Shown here: positions 30,640-39,600 of the stretch, piece by piece | Position numbering within the stretch: position 1 is the first letter of the stretch | How the letters are laid out: every line of letters starts with the position of its first letter | NCBI GenBank assembly: GCA_029834535.1 | Contig: JAQMWT010000314.1 | Coordinates: 496,001-560,000, forward strand | Length of the DNA: 64,000 bases | Reading direction: 5' to 3' | From: Chrysophaeum taylorii | Lineage: Eukaryota; Sar; Pelagophyceae; Pelagomonadales; Pelagomonadaceae | The notes under the pieces: generated by a model | What the model saw: only the letters and a program-made list of their open reading frames with translations | What the model was told of the DNA's origin: nothing | Databases searched by the model: none | Program-made: the position numbers and the translations under genes

Positions 30640-30728
30640 GTGTTCACTTCAAATCACTTCCACTTCACCAATATTTCGTGGCTGGTGAAGTGGTTCACGT
30701 TCACTTGCTGAAGTGAATTCCCAACACT
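30640..30728 (-). mobile_element. hAT-like terminal inverted repeat with hairpin
   Basis: Reading the minus strand from ~30728: CAGTGTTGGGAATTCACTTC, which has the CAGTG..GGG start typical of hAT transposon ends. It is followed by many short GTGAAGTG/TTCACTTC repeats and a 10-bp perfect inverted repeat CCACTTCACC...GGTGAAGTGG (30653-30690 on plus). The eight bases outside the end are TATATTCT. The matching second end and a duplicated TATATTCT were not found, so this is a solo or truncated end. Confidence 0.4.
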
Positions 30729-30737
30729 GTATATTCT

Positions 30738-31705
30738 GCATGTGCAGGCCAGTAAGTTCACCTCTAACCCCCGTAAGTTCACTTGGTCACAGTAAGTTCA
30801 CCTGTTCCAAGTAAATTCACCGAGTCCCAATCCCCAACCCCAGTAAGTTCGGCGTAAACCACATCCACTCACCCCACTCCCGTCAAAATCTAAGCTGCTT
30901 TGATCCGCACACGCCGCTAAGCTTTGAGTGTACTCTAAAACCCCCAGTAAGTTCACACTTGGTCTCAGTAAGTTCGCCTGGTCACTACGTTCACCTAGTC
31001 CCAATCTCGAACCCGAGTAAGTTCACCTGGTTCCAGTAAGTTCGCCCGGTCCCAGTAAGTTCACCTACAGTGCGCGTTTAGACGCCGGGAGGGGGGTTAT
31101 CGGTATTGCGCAGCACGTGTGGGGTAGGGTGGAGTCTTCGACCCAGAAGAGGATATCCTCGGGGTTGCCGACTCGACAGAGAGCCACGTAGAGCTGGACG
31201 TGGCAGAAGACGGGCTTGGGCAAGAGGACGCCGACCTCGCGGGGCGTCTGGCCCTGGCTCTTGTTGATCGTTTGGCGTAGGCGGGCCTTAAGGGATACAG
31301 GTTGGAGGAGCCTCGGTGACACGACACGGTCGATCATGTATCTGGTACCGTTGCAGTGGCCGTGCGACGGGTCGAGGTTGCGAAGACCTTAAGCTCGCGC
31401 TCAAAGTCAGCATGCCGTTGGTTGTCAGGGAGTTGTTAAAAACTCGACTGTAAAGAGCGAGGCGTCGTCTTCCGACCCAACCTAGTCGGCCAAAAAGAAC
31501 TCCGACGCCTCGTCTCGGGGAAAAAAAGGCCGCGGTCATTCATGCGCGCGTTGTCAGCATCGACAACATCGTTTCGACGGGGCGTGAGAATGGCGCGCTC
31601 GAAGAGCCGCCGCGGGTCGTGGAAATAGTCTGCGAAGTCGCCGTAGAGACAGACGGCTTAATTTCTGGCTCGCGGGCAAACCTGATGATCCTTACTTACC
31701 CTGAT
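30738..31705 (-). mobile_element. Helitron helicase remnant, unit 3 (inverted)
   Basis: Reverse complement of the units at 19.4-21.5 kb. It begins next to the hAT-like end with the minisatellite (AGTAAGTTCACCTGGTCCC-like units, 30748-31070). Then come minus-strand helicase pieces including RQTINKSQGQT, PVFCHVQLYVALCRVG (closer to the canonical ALSRV than the other units) and the conserved 'ccgcggcggctctt' block near 31610. Frames are broken. Confidence 0.75.
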
Positions 31706-31835
31706 TCGGGTGCCCGTCCTGTCTTTCGCCTGTCCCACGACTCGGCGATGACCCCGACGAGGTCCCGCATACCCATCTACGCCCGCCAGGCACATCCCTC
31801 CTACCCCACACAACCACACACATCCTTCATGCGCC

Positions 31836-31870
31836 ACACCCCCCCTCTTAGCAGTCGACCTTTGAAGACA
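31836..31870 (+). repeat. dispersed motif, copy 2
   Basis: Same C-tract, CTCTTAGCAGTCGAC and TTTGAAGACA order as at 7561-7600. Confidence 0.6.
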
Positions 31871-32007
31871 AACAGACAGTCAAATATCTATCTGCCAATT
31901 AGTAGTAGTAAGGATTCTTTCTCAAAGAAGATTCGGAATCGGATCATAAAGGAGCAGCAGCCCAGGGCCCACCAATGTAATAATAAAATAAAATAATCTC
32001 AGTTATA

Positions 32008-33294
32008 TCAGGCGCGGACTTGGAAGCGGCCGGACTTGGTGATGGTGCGGACGCCCTTATAAGGCCGGTAGCGCTCGTTGGTGAGCTGAAGCGCGGAGAT
32101 TTGGATGCCCGAGACAGAGGCAGCGGGGACCTTCCACTGGACCTGGATCGCGGGGAGGAGGGCGTCTGCCGGGCCTTGGATGACCATGGAGCCCGAGAGC
32201 TGGGGGAGTTTCGCGGCGTTGAAGGAGAGTTTGCCGATGGTCCATTTAGCGACTTTGGAGGCTTCGTCGTAGAGGACGTTACCGACGGTGGCGGACAAGG
32301 TAGCCGTCTTGACGCAGCGGGGAAAGGGTATGTCGAGGGCGACGTCCTCGATTTGGGGCTGTGTTTTTGCGGGGACGACGAGGCTAGAGGTGGCCTTTTG
32401 GCCGACCTGGATATTGACGCGGCCGTGTCCCGCGTTCTTGTCGTCAGACATGGTGATCTGGGGCGCGACGTAGACGGGGGGAACGACGTTGAGGGGCGTG
32501 TTGACGCGGTAGCGCATGAGCTCGAAGGCGCCGTCGGGGGGGACGAAGGAGACGACCCGGTCGCGTTCGAAGCGGTTGTATCGGACGCAGGGGTGGAAGC
32601 TGCAGTCGTCGATGACGTCGGGATCGACGAACGAAAGGCACAGGTCGGGTACGCCCGATAGCCTCGAATTGGCTTGAATCGTGCCGCTGACCTCGCTCGA
32701 GACGACCTGGCCGTTGCGGTCGACGATGGCGTCGACTTCCTCGACGATGTCGAGGTATATGTCGTTCTGGGCGTACTTGACCGACGCCTTTCGCCACGGC
32801 ATCGAAGATATCGTCCCGTCCGGCAAGACGTCCGAAACCGTCGACTTTCCCGTCGCGATTGTCTGGAGCCGGCCCATCACGGAGGGAGGCTCGATCATCG
32901 CCTTGAGGGCATTCGGCTCGGTCGTCAGCGGGGTCCCGTGGTCGAGCATCTCCTCCAACAGCTGGTAGACGGTCGAAAAGTTGTCCTTGAGCGAAGACTC
33001 GTCGCACGCGCCAAAGTAGTCCCGGAAGATGTCGGCGACGCGATGCAAAAACTCCATCACGAGAAGCGGGGCCACGTCGTGGGCGAGCACGCCAACAATA
33101 AACACAGAACCGCGGTACACCGACACCAAATAGTACTTGCTCGAGTGCAGGATCGGGGGCACCTCCGATCGCTGGTCGTACTTGTTCACCTCGTCCCAGA
33201 AGAAGTCGCACACGGTTCGCGGGGTGGTCCCGCGCCAGTGACGCTCGATGATCACCTCGCCAGTCGCACCCACAATAAACAAGCTCTTGATCAT
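32008..33294 (-). CDS. AP3M: AP-3 complex subunit mu
   Basis: A 428-residue medium subunit of the AP-3 clathrin-independent adaptor, which sorts cargo from endosomes/TGN to lysosome-like organelles and vacuoles. It is nearly the same length as animal AP-3 mu (~418). Start is the ATG at 33294 (MIKSLFIVGATGEVIIERHW), matching the family start; the frame is open 15 codons further. Longin-like domain ~1-135 (FLHRVADIFRDYFG, QLLEEMLDHGTPLTTE). Mu-homology domain ~165-428: PWRKASVKYAQNDIYLDIVE, LSGVPDLCLSFVDP, SFHPCVRYNRFERDRV, SFVPPDGAFELM, and the end RPYKGVRTITKSGRFQVRA, which is AP-3-like rather than AP-1/AP-2. It is divergent from a DHHC gene with only 11 bp between the start codons. Confidence 0.92.
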   Translation of the reverse strand: MIKSLFIVGATGEVIIERHWRGTTPRTVCDFFWDEVNKYDQRSEVPPILHSSKYYLVSVYRGSVFIVGVLAHDVAPLLVMEFLHRVADIFRDYFGACDESSLKDNFSTVYQLLEEMLDHGTPLTTEPNALKAMIEPPSVMGRLQTIATGKSTVSDVLPDGTISSMPWRKASVKYAQNDIYLDIVEEVDAIVDRNGQVVSSEVSGTIQANSRLSGVPDLCLSFVDPDVIDDCSFHPCVRYNRFERDRVVSFVPPDGAFELMRYRVNTPLNVVPPVYVAPQITMSDDKNAGHGRVNIQVGQKATSSLVVPAKTQPQIEDVALDIPFPRCVKTATLSATVGNVLYDEASKVAKWTIGKLSFNAAKLPQLSGSMVIQGPADALLPAIQVQWKVPAASVSGIQISALQLTNERYRPYKGVRTITKSGRFQVRA

Positions 33295-33305
33295 GAGGGT
33301 TATGT

Positions 33306-33992
33306 ATGAGGGATAGCCTAGAGACGTCGTCGTCACCAACCTTGGAGGCGACGTCGCCCATGCCGGGCGGCAGGTTCCAGGCTGTCGCGAACTTGGAGCT
33401 CCCGCCGCTCCCCGAGCCGGACTACGAAAGGAAGTGGAACGAGTCCAAGCACGGCGTCCTGAACGTGTTGTTTATAATCACCATAATTCTTGTGTTGACG
33501 AATTTCGTCGTCCTAAACCAGCGCGTCGGGACGCTCCCGGTGGTCGCGCGCTGGGTCTGCTTCTTGTCGATCCACGCGATGGCGTTCCTCGCTTTGCTTT
33601 GCCTCGAGCGCGTCTTGAGGGCAGATCCGGGCGTCGTCGAACGCAGCGACGAATCTTGTCTCCCCATTCCTGACAGCGTCCGCGAACGCCTCATCGAACG
33701 CCGCTCCCTCGACGACCTCAGAAACTTATACCTGGACGACGAGACGCGCGGCTCCTATTGCGTCCGTTGTTGTGTTTGGCGCCCGCCGAAGCGCCGCTCC
33801 CACCACTGCTCGACGTGTCAGCGCTGCGTGGTTGACTTTGATCACCACTGCGGTTTTTATGGCAGATGTATCGCGGGGACCTGGCGCACCGGCAACATGC
33901 CCTACTTTTTCGCCCTCATCCTTCTCGCCTGGGCCTCCGTCCTCGTCGTCCTCGTCTTCTTCGTCTATGCCCTCGTCCACGGACCGAGCTAA
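33306..33992 (+). CDS. DHHC-type palmitoyl acyltransferase, short C-terminus
   Basis: A 228-residue member of the DHHC S-acyltransferase family (membrane enzymes that attach palmitate to cysteines, usually at Golgi or ER). Two N-terminal helices (~50-70, ~80-98), then the cysteine-rich domain at ~140-185: YCVRCCVWRPPKRRSHHCS, CQRCVVDFDHHC and CIAG, with the catalytic DHHC intact. One more helix (PYFFALILLAWASVLVVLVFFVYAL) follows and the protein ends. The usual fourth helix and TTxE motif are missing. A 3' exon is possible but no convincing splice pair restores a fourth helix. Start 33306 or the second Met at 33360. Confidence 0.85.
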   Translation: MRDSLETSSSPTLEATSPMPGGRFQAVANLELPPLPEPDYERKWNESKHGVLNVLFIITIILVLTNFVVLNQRVGTLPVVARWVCFLSIHAMAFLALLCLERVLRADPGVVERSDESCLPIPDSVRERLIERRSLDDLRNLYLDDETRGSYCVRCCVWRPPKRRSHHCSTCQRCVVDFDHHCGFYGRCIAGTWRTGNMPYFFALILLAWASVLVVLVFFVYALVHGPS

Positions 33993-34545
33993 TACGCACC
34001 CCTACTTTCACCGTGCTCGGGTTTAGAGCCGACTTATTATTATTAAGACCCCCGCCGCTCGGCTTGATCTCCAAGGTGAGCCGGTCGAACGAATCGCTCT
34101 CTTTCTTTTCCCGGACGAACGAACGAACGAAACGAGTCCGCGAATAAGCGCTCGATCGACGAGCGCTTCGAGACTTCGCTGTACAGATTATGGCGTTCCA
34201 GGGTGTCTTTAAAGGTCGATGTAATAAGAGCGGTGTTGGGGCTTGAAGGTTTCGGTGCGTTGCGTGGGGACACGAGGGATGTGCCTGAAGGGCGGAAATG
34301 GGTGTGCGGGGCGGTAGGTAGTCGGGGTCATCGCCGAGCCGCGGGGCAGGCGAAGAGAGGTCCATCCCGCCCGTAGGTCCTACGCATGCTGCTGCCGGAC
34401 GTGTGCGAGACGAAGTGTGACGTATGCCTTGGGCGGCCTGGGTGGTGGGGCTGCCCGAGGCGGCGGCGGCGACGTGGCTCTCAAAGCCTAAAAGCAGGAA
34501 CTACTCAGTGCAGACTATACGGCCGTTGAGGGGTAGAGTAGGTAA
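33993..34545. other. intergenic
   Basis: Contains a (CGAA)n run near 34115-34130 and GTGTCTTTAAAGGTCGA at ~34204, which partly resembles the dispersed motif. No gene supported. Confidence 0.4.
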
Positions 34546-35493
34546 ATGAAGTTTCATCATCACCAGGTGTTTTTGTTGGTCGCCATCGTCGATGTCGTCG
34601 AGGGGCTCGCGTGGCGGCTGCGTGGCATAAGCTATTCCGGCGGCGGGCGGCCAGAGAAGGGCACGGCCGCGGCGGCAGCCGCGGCAGCCGTCGGCGTCCC
34701 CGCCCCCTGGCCGCTTCCCAAGTGGGTGTGGTCGAAAGCATGGCGCGGGCACCGCAGAGCCCTCCCCTGGCTCCATCGGTGGGATGCGGCCGCGCCCGAA
34801 AACACATGCGTCAACCTCCAGGTCCTCTGGCTCAAGGCCCTCGCCGGCGACGACATTGCCTACGAAATGCTCCCGAGGCAATCGCGATTCGTGGTTTCGA
34901 GGCCCCTGCGATGGCTCTACCCGCGGCTCCATCACCAAAACACGCTCATGCGTTCGCGGTACCTCGACGCTGCCGTTTCCCGCGAGCTCGAGCCCAACGC
35001 CACGCTCGTCACCCTCGGCGCGGGCTTCTGCACGCGGTCTCTTCGCTTCCACGCCGTGCGCCGAATCGAGCTCGATTTGCCGGCCGTCGTTGCTCAGAAA
35101 GCCAAGATCCTCGAGGATCGCGGTTTCGAAACCACGTTTAGCCTCGTGCCGGCCAATCTCTCGGCGCCCGAGGGCCGCGAAACACTCCGCGACGCCCTCC
35201 CTCGATCGACTCGCGTCGTTTTCGTCCTCGAGGCACTTCTCGTCTACCTAGGTGACCACTCTGCCCACGCCCTCCTCGAGGCCGCCCTCGACGCCGCAAG
35301 AGCCGCGGGCGCGACATCCATCTCACTCTGCTTCGCCGACCGCCTCCCGGATGTCCCGGGCGTCGACGAGTCTGCCGTGCGCGCTACCCTCGCCAAAGCT
35401 GGCTGGCACGACCTCGTCGACTATCTCCCGAAACCCGGTCTCGCAAGACACATGGGGCTCGCGCGATTCCGCGACCCTACCAACCCGACCTGA
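34546..35493 (+). CDS. leucine-carboxyl-methyltransferase-like SAM methyltransferase
   Basis: A 315-residue protein of the LCM/PPM1 (and bacterial TIGR00027) SAM-dependent methyltransferase family. A hydrophobic N-terminus (FLLVAIVDVVEGLAW) may be a leader or anchor. Family blocks: HQNTLMRSRYLD (~125), the SAM-binding strand ATLVTLGAGFCTRSLRF (~150-166; consensus ..vv.LGAGlDtra.R), the acidic loop RRIELDLPAVVAQKAKIL (~170-187), and VVFVLEALLVYL (~223-234; consensus ..p.l..aEGvl.YL). In eukaryotes LCMT1 methylates the C-terminal Leu of PP2A catalytic subunit, but this copy is closer in pattern to the broader polyketide/small-molecule branch, so the target is not assigned. Confidence 0.75.
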   Translation: MKFHHHQVFLLVAIVDVVEGLAWRLRGISYSGGGRPEKGTAAAAAAAAVGVPAPWPLPKWVWSKAWRGHRRALPWLHRWDAAAPENTCVNLQVLWLKALAGDDIAYEMLPRQSRFVVSRPLRWLYPRLHHQNTLMRSRYLDAAVSRELEPNATLVTLGAGFCTRSLRFHAVRRIELDLPAVVAQKAKILEDRGFETTFSLVPANLSAPEGRETLRDALPRSTRVVFVLEALLVYLGDHSAHALLEAALDAARAAGATSISLCFADRLPDVPGVDESAVRATLAKAGWHDLVDYLPKPGLARHMGLARFRDPTNPT

Positions 35494-35842
35494 GGCCTCG
35501 AACTACCTTCATAAATAAATAACACCGTCCGCGCCTCGATCGTTCTTGTTTTTGTCTAATAAGCGGCCAGCGATGGTTTTCCGTGTCCACGAGTGTGGTG
35601 CTGCCGCTGCTGCCACCCCACGCCTCTACACTTCCGCGCGGTGTGGGTGGCCCTGCTGGAACTCTCGCTGCGTTTCGCGCGGGGGTTCTTTTATGCTGCC
35701 CAAGCTGCGATTTGGTGGTGGTGGTGGTGGTGGTGGTGGTTCCTTGGTGATCGATCTTCTCCCTTGGTGAATTAATACGTATGTATGACCCGCGGGAGCA
35801 GCTCTTGAGAAAGAATAATATGGTTATAACTGCCCTCGCACA

Positions 35843-35875
<33 letters not shown>

Positions 35876-36619
35876 TTGGTGGCGGCTGCCGCTTCTATGT
35901 GGTGGCCCATTTGACATGTAGATGGGGGAAAGGCGGCGGCCTTCGCTCGCTCGCTCGCCCCGATATTTGCTATCCTTCGCGGAGTCGGGGGGGGGCACTA
36001 AAATATGATTGGGGAGGACCGCCGACGAGATTACGATCGATTTCGGTTCGTTTGTGTCTTTAAATGTCGACTGCTAAGAGGGGGGTTGTGTCTTAAACGA
36101 CGACGATTAGGGAATCAATCACCACCGGGGTAAATTAGAGTATCCACACATGTTCTCTTTTGTTTTGGCTTGCGGGTGGGCTCGGTTGCACGCGAGGTCA
36201 ACTCGGCGGGCTCGAGGAAAGAAGCCGCGTTCCGATCGACCTGGATCGCGCGACAGAATTCCGTGCCACGACCCAGGCGCGATGGGGCTTGTATTCGCAG
36301 CTACGATAGCGCAGGTGCGGCAGCGGTCAAGTTGGGTGGGCCCGCCGCTCATCCGGGAGGAGAGGGGATTCGATTCAGTGCCACAACGCGGGGCTATCGA
36401 AGAGGCGCGCGATTGGTCGAGGAGCACGTCAGCGGGACAACAACACGAGCGAGAGTGCCGCGACTCCGCCAGCCTTTGGGTCGGTGGTAGAGAGTGTTTC
36501 CTATTGCGTCAGATTGTTTTACGAGTGTCCAACCCGGTCGCACGACGCGAGGGTCGGTTTGTTTCTATTTCGCAACCCGAGCCGCTCGACGGCTGGGTTT
36601 ATTTCGAGGTTTCATTCTT
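35494..36619. other. intergenic with (GGT)n, (ATT)n
   Basis: (GGT)n at ~35713-35741 and (ATT)n at ~35841-35876. Frames across the region are shadows of these. No gene supported. Confidence 0.45.
36053..36086 (-). repeat. dispersed motif, copy 3 (inverted)
   Basis: Reads GTGTCTTTAAATGTCGACTG then CTAAGAGGGGGG on plus, i.e. the reverse complement of the copies at 7561 and 31836. Confidence 0.6.
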
Positions 36620-39600
36620 TTAGACATTTGAGCAGGCACCCAAATCGAGCGACCAAACGTGCATCTTGTCGTAATTGCATCTGCGAGGAGGCGCGTGAGT
36701 CGCAAGACGTTTCGAAGAACGCACCCGGTGCCACTCGCGACGCCCTTCTCGAGTTCAACCTTGGTGCAGAGGCGCATGCCGTTGCTCTCGCACTCGCCCT
36801 TGGCGGTCTGAAAATCGAAAAGGCCACAGGGGCCGCCGGGACAGAAGCTGTTGGCACCCCCGGCGTTATCACAGCAGCGGATCCCGGCCACGTGGTCGCC
36901 TTCGGCCGCGTAGAGTACGTCGGGGTCGGAAACGTCCGAGAAGACCGAGCTCGAACACGTGGCGTCATTTTTGCTCTTGTCGCCGTCGACAACGGCGCGA
37001 CACGTCGCGTTGTAGGGGCACGAGCCGCTCGCCCAGACGTGCACCGAATCGAATTGACAGCCCGTACCCCTCGCACCGTCGGTGAGAAGCTCTGATTCCG
37101 CGCAGAGCCGTTTGCCGTTTGCCTCGCATTTAGCTTTCGCCGATGCGAACGTCTCGAGGTCGCAGTCGCCGTCGCAGTAGCTGAAAAAAAAGCCGTTGTC
37201 GTCGCAGCACCGGACGCCGGCGATCTCGAGGTTCGTGTCGGCGTACAGGACGTCGGGATCGGCGTCGTCGTCGAACGGCGCGTTCGGGCAGACGCCAGGG
37301 CCTCCACTTGTCACGGCGCCGTCGACGAGGACCCCGCACGTCGGGCAAGCACCCGGAGTGCTGGACCAGACGTGAAGATTGTTGTAGGCGCACCTGCGGG
37401 GCACGTGAGCGAAGATCAAGCCACAAAGTAGGTTTCTCGCCCGGTATCCTTGCCAGCGTCGCTCGTGATCTCGTCGCGCGTGCACAGGCGCTTGCCCTTG
37501 GCCTCGCACTTTGCTCGCGCGAACTCGAACGTCGAGAGCTGGCACGCGCCCTCCTCTTCGCAGAAGCTGTCGACGTAGCCGGAATCGTCGCAGCACCGTA
37601 TGCCAGCAAGCTCTAGAGTTGGGTCCACGTACAAGACGTCGGCGTCGTAAGCGTCGTCGAAAACGGCATTCGGACATTTGTCGCTCCTTTCCGACGACAC
37701 CGAGCCGTCGACCACGGCCACACATCCCCCGGGCTGGCAGAATTGCTCGTTGCTCGACCACGTGTGAATGTAGTTGTTGTAACAGCCCGTACCCGTTCCG
37801 GCGTCGCTGAGGATCTCTTCTTCCGTGCAGAGCCGCTTGCCTTTGGCTTCGCACTTGGCTTGCGCGAAGTCGAACGTCGCGAGCTGGCAGCCGCCCTCTT
37901 CTTCGCAGTAGCTGTCGACGAAACCCGAGTCGTCGCAGCACCGGATGCCGGCGACTTGTTGGGTCTTGTCGACGACGATGACGTTTGGGTCGCTCGCGTC
38001 TTTATAAAATGCATCGCTGCACTGGTCCCTTTCGTCAGACACGGATCCATCGACGATGGACGCGCAAGAATACGGATTTGCCGGTGCGCAGAATTGTTCG
38101 TTGCTCGACCACGTGTGGATGAAGTTGTTGTTACAGCCCGTGCCCGCGCCGGCGTCGCTCAGGATCTCTTCTTCCGTGCAGAGCCGCTTGCCTTTGGCCT
38201 CGCACTTGGCTTGCGCGAAGTCGAACGTCGCGAGCTGGCAGCCGCCCTCCTCCTCGCAGTAGCTGTCGACGAAACCCGAGTCGTCGCAGCACCGGATGCC
38301 GGCAACTTCGTAGTTCTTATCGACGACGATGACGTTTGGGTCGCTCGCGTCTTTGTACAAAGCATTGCTGCACTGGTCCCTTTCGTCAGACACGGATCCA
38401 TCGACGATGGACGCGCAAGAATACGGAGATGCGGGGGCGCAGAACTGTTCGTTGCTCGACCACGTGTGGATGAAGTTGTTGTTACAGCCCGTGCCCGCGC
38501 CGGCGTCGCTGAGGATCTCTTCTTCCGTGCAGAGCCGCTTGCCTTTGGCCGCGCACTTGGCTTGCGCGAAGTCGAACGTCGCGAGCTGGCAGCCGCCCTC
38601 TTCTTCGCAGTAGCTGTCGACGAAACCCGAGTCGTCGCAGCACCGGATGCCGGCGACTTGTTGGGTCTTGTCGACGACGATGACGTTTGGGTCGCTCGCG
38701 TCTTTATAAAATGCATTGCTGCACTGGTCCTTTTCGTCAGACACCGATCCATCAACGATGGACGCGCACGAATACGATGCGACCGGCGAGGACGTTGGCT
38801 TGGTCGTCGGGGCTGCGGAGTCGCTCATGCAGACTGCTTGGACGTCAGCTACCGCGTACTTTCTGTAGAACCACAGCGTTCCCGTCTCGTGACACGGCGA
38901 CGAGGCCGTGATAAAGTAGCTGCCCCACTGGTAGTGCAGGTACCAGTCGCCCGATCGGTACGAGCAGTGGTCGTTGCAGCAACCAGAACCCGGGCCATAA
39001 ATGCGCTCGAACGTGTAGCTCGACCAGCCCGGGAGACCTTTGACGTAGTCGCAACACGCGGTGCCGCAGACGTCCGCGTCGGTGGTGGGCGCTGGCGTCG
39101 GGCGACGCGTCGAGGGTCCCGGGGTGATCGTCGGCGCCTGCGTGTTGGTCGACGTGACCGTCACTTTGACCTTTTTGGTCTTGGTCGTCGTTTCGACTTT
39201 GATGATGACGGGGTACGCGTCCGCGCCCGCGCTTCCGAGATAGACCGTAAAATCTGTGCCCGGGACGATGCCGGCGTCGACGAAGCTCGCGGTTTGCGGC
39301 GTCGCGTCGACCAGCACGGTGTTTTCGTTCGAGCCCGTGCCGCCGTACGAGGTGCTGACCTCGGTCCACGATGCGATGACTGCCGGGCCGTCGGTCGTGA
39401 CGCCGCGGTATTCGAGGTAGACGAAGGTGTTGTGTGCCTGGGCCTCGATTTCGATGGTCGAGTACACTCCCGTCGCTGCCGTCGGGAGCTCTTTGCTGTC
39501 GACGAGCAGGAGCTCGAAAGGGCCGCACGGGTGGCAAAAACTCAAGCCGTTGAAGTCGTAGGGCGTGAGCGTCTTGATCACGTTGTCAGGAATCCAGTCG

